From contig NC_085073.1 of NCBI RefSeq assembly GCF_963662255.1, forward strand, positions 2,294,001 to 2,358,000: a stretch of DNA of 64,000 nt. Direction: 5' to 3'. A program made the translations under genes and the position numbers. This document shows, piece by piece, positions 57,625 to 64,000 of the stretch. How positions within the stretch are numbered: the first letter of the stretch is position 1; the number at the start of each line of letters is the position of its first letter. Below the pieces are notes generated by a model. That model had not been told where the DNA came from and did no database searches. It saw nothing but the letters and a program-made list of their open reading frames with translations. This DNA comes from Cinclus cinclus (taxonomy: Eukaryota; Chordata; Aves; Passeriformes; Cinclidae).

Positions 57625-60117
57625 ATAAAGACAACCTCCATGTCTTTATTGTTTTCCTATTTACAAATCACAAAGCTGGCCAAAAAGCAGAGTGTGAACA
57701 CGGGACGAGAGCATCGGATACATTCATCAAATAGCACAGGAGCTGGGCTGAGCCCGCTCTGCTGGAAGGTGACGTGGTACAACAGAATGGCTCATACTTC
57801 TGGGAACAGGCATGTCCAACAAGGAATTACATTCATCTATCTACAAAAGCCAGAATTGCATCAAATTGCAGAAAAGCCATAAAGAACAGAAGTTGCTCAG
57901 GTGTAGTTCAGAGTTTGACTCCTCTCCCTTCATGACAGGACAAGCTGCCAGACCTGCCCCACACAGGCAAGGCAGAAAGGTCGGATTTGGGAAGAGAATT
58001 TGTGTAACAAAATAATAATAATGAGAACAGAAATTCCAGGGAATAGCCAGTGGGAGACTCCTACTGCAGCTGGGCAGGGCCAGCCCAAGCCCTGCTCTTC
58101 CCAGAGCCAAGTGCACAGCTCTGCTTCCCTCAAATTCCAACTATTCCACTATTTCCACCTGTACTCAGTGCCCCGAGCTGCAGAACCCACATCAGAGCCC
58201 CTGGGGAAGGTGCAGGCCCCAGCATGGGCCCTGGCTGCCAGCAGTGACCTTCCCACCACCTTTGGGAGAGGGGTGGTGACAGGAGCAGGCATAGTCATGG
58301 ACACTCCAAGGGACACAGAGCATGGGCTGCAAATCCATCTCACAACACTGCTTGCATTGCACAGTCAGGTTCAGTCACCAGGTCATGGACCCAGGATTGG
58401 GGATTTTTCTATTTTTTTAGTACTGGCCGTATTCGAACCGTCCCACCTGGATGCAGGCTGACAATACAGAGCTCACACCATCTCCCTGGAGCACAGAACA
58501 CACTCTGGGCATCTCTGACAGCTACTGGTGAGGAGGTGCAGGGTATTCCCCGGCTGCTGCTGCACAGCTGAGAAGACTCCAGCCAGCACAGTCCCAGGAT
58601 CCCGGCTGGGGCAGCAGAAGGAAAAGCTGTGCTCCAGCCAAGGACAGCCAGATTTCAACTTCCAGCAGTGAAATCCAGTGGCAGCAGTTGCCCAGATAGT
58701 GGCAGTGGCTCCATGTGCTGGAGGAGGAGGTCAGAGAAAGGATCCTGAGGCAGCACCCACCCACACAGACTTTGGCAGCTCCGGTCTTTCTGCCAGGCTG
58801 AGCATAATTCCAGCTTCCTCTGCAGAGGAGGGGAGGAAGAGTCCCATGGTCTTCACTCGTGGGCAGTGAGGGTGGGGCTGGTCAGGCAGCCCACGAGCAG
58901 CCACCCTCTCTGTTACAACCACAGGGAAAAGCAGCTGGCCCTGAACAGGTACAAGGGGTATCTTCAAGGTCACCGAGCTCCACAGCTCAACAGGTGATGT
59001 TTGTGATGTCCCTCTTGTGCCTGGCCAACAGGCAGTGTGCAAACACACACCAGCAAGAATATTCCATGTTTTCCTGAACCATTTGGTAAATCCTTGTCCA
59101 TCTGCTGCATTATAGGGAACAGGCAGGTGCACATCCAGCCTCTCTTCCTGCTTCCATCGGGGCAGCAGGGGCGGGGCAGCAATGCACACAGAGGGGAATG
59201 CATGGAAACATGCATGGAAACTGCAGGAATGCCTGTAACAGGTGAGGCAGGTGCCCTTCTGCTTCAACTGACAAACGCTGGCACTCTGCAAAGGACAACA
59301 ACCAGTAACAGAGCTGGGGCTGCTCAGGGGTGAGCTGCGCATCACCCAGCTCCTGGGACATGCCAGGAGTTTGGAAGCAGCACCGCTGGGACTCAGAATG
59401 CAGGAGGGCCTGCCTGGCCAGGCTGCTGCCCCTTACCACTCTGCAGGGAGGTCACCTCGCTGCCACCAACTGCACGAGGTGGAGATTGTCACAGGTCGGT
59501 GAGAAGAGCAGGAAAATGCCATGGTCCCTCAGAGGAGCTCAGGTTTGAGTAGTGCTGGAACAGCAAAGCCTCAGGGAAAAGGCCACGTTCCATGACTTTT
59601 GAAGGTGGCTCTGTGTGCTGAGGCTGCTGGGAGGGAGGGAAGGTGCTGGACACAGGCTGGCCAAGCCCTGCAGTCTGGCCTGAACTGCTGAGCTGAAGCA
59701 GAGCAGAGGCCACCCAGCCCTGACTGAATCTGTCTGCAGGATCATCTCCTCATAGCAAGGGAAACCACAACCAGAGCCACTCGTTGCCTTGCTTCTGACC
59801 GGTGGAAAAGCATCTACATTCATTACAGTCCAAAAAACGCACGCTGTTAGATAGGGTTAATCAGGAGGTGAAAAACAACAAGCCACAGACAACCTACGAA
59901 TGGTACTGGGACACCAGCTGGCCTGCACTGGGACACCAGCTCACCTGGCACCTGAGAGCAGCAGCAGCACTAGCACAAGGCAGAACATGAGCTTTGAAAT
60001 GATTTCACTGAGACCTTTGGCTAGTGTGGCTCCAATTGGTGTGGTCGAACTCAGCCAGAGATTTAGTTTGGGAGGTGATGGGGAAGAGTCAAGTCCAGGG
60101 CAGGCTGGGCTGTGCCA
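57625..60117 (-). other. BTBD2: BTBD2 3' UTR (inferred)
   Basis: Non-coding sequence on the minus strand from the stop codon to the AATAAA at 57650-57645. No repeat or other gene was recognised in it. Its extent is inferred from the poly(A) signal. Confidence 0.65.
57645..57650 (-). terminator. BTBD2: BTBD2 poly(A) signal
   Basis: TTTATT on the plus strand, which is AATAAA on the minus strand. It is the only canonical signal between the BTBD2 stop at 60118 and the CSNK1G2 poly(A) site, giving a 3' UTR of about 2.5 kb. Confidence 0.75.

Positions 60118-64000
<3,883 letters not shown>

Overview
This window is vertebrate nuclear DNA, almost certainly from a bird. It has spliced genes with GT/AG introns, a CpG-island promoter, AATAAA poly(A) signals, and at least fourteen CR1-type LINE fragments with the typical avian CR1 3' end (the 'ATCACAGAAT...GGGACCTT' motif or its complement). 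The gene order SCAMP4 - CSNK1G2 - BTBD2 is the one I know from human 19p13.3, whose avian counterpart is a small GC-rich microchromosome (chromosome 28 in chicken). That placement is inferred from memory of synteny.

Layout. 1-9,995 (+): the last four coding exons of SCAMP4 (1444-1600, 4523-4624, 5815-5932, 6976-7152), then a long 3' UTR ending near an AATAAA at 9973; earlier exons lie before the window. 9,996-13,180: intergenic DNA with an antisense CR1 and several small tandem repeats. 13,185-14,170: CpG island with the likely first non-coding exon of CSNK1G2 (donor after 13687). 13,688-39,667: a 26 kb first intron with scattered CR1 pieces and no gene I can support. 39,668-56,510 (+): the rest of CSNK1G2, with start codon at 39978, eleven constitutive coding exons and stop at 54542-54544. 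These splice to a 415-residue protein. One further in-frame cassette exon lies at 52288-52392. 56,511-57,620: a short gap between convergent genes. 57,625-64,000 (-): 3' UTR and last four coding exons of BTBD2 (60118-60279, 60759-60905, 61858-61945, 63458-63650), encoding its C-terminal PHR domain; upstream exons lie beyond the window.

The three genes are neighbours by old synteny, not a functional pathway. SCAMP4 is a four-span membrane protein of post-Golgi and recycling vesicles. CSNK1G2 is a membrane-anchored casein kinase 1 gamma. BTBD2 is a BTB/BACK/PHR protein thought to act as a ubiquitin-ligase adaptor.

The most interesting observation is the 105-nt phase 0/0 cassette at 52288-52392. 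It resembles the alternative C-terminal exon I know from the paralogues CSNK1G1 and CSNK1G3, and I do not recall it in mammalian CSNK1G2. Next are an optimal-Kozak uORF of 14 codons in the first exon of CSNK1G2, and an array of small CCCC-N-GGGG inverted repeats just upstream of its CpG island. I found no evidence of a wholly new system; most of the window is intron, UTR and old repeats.
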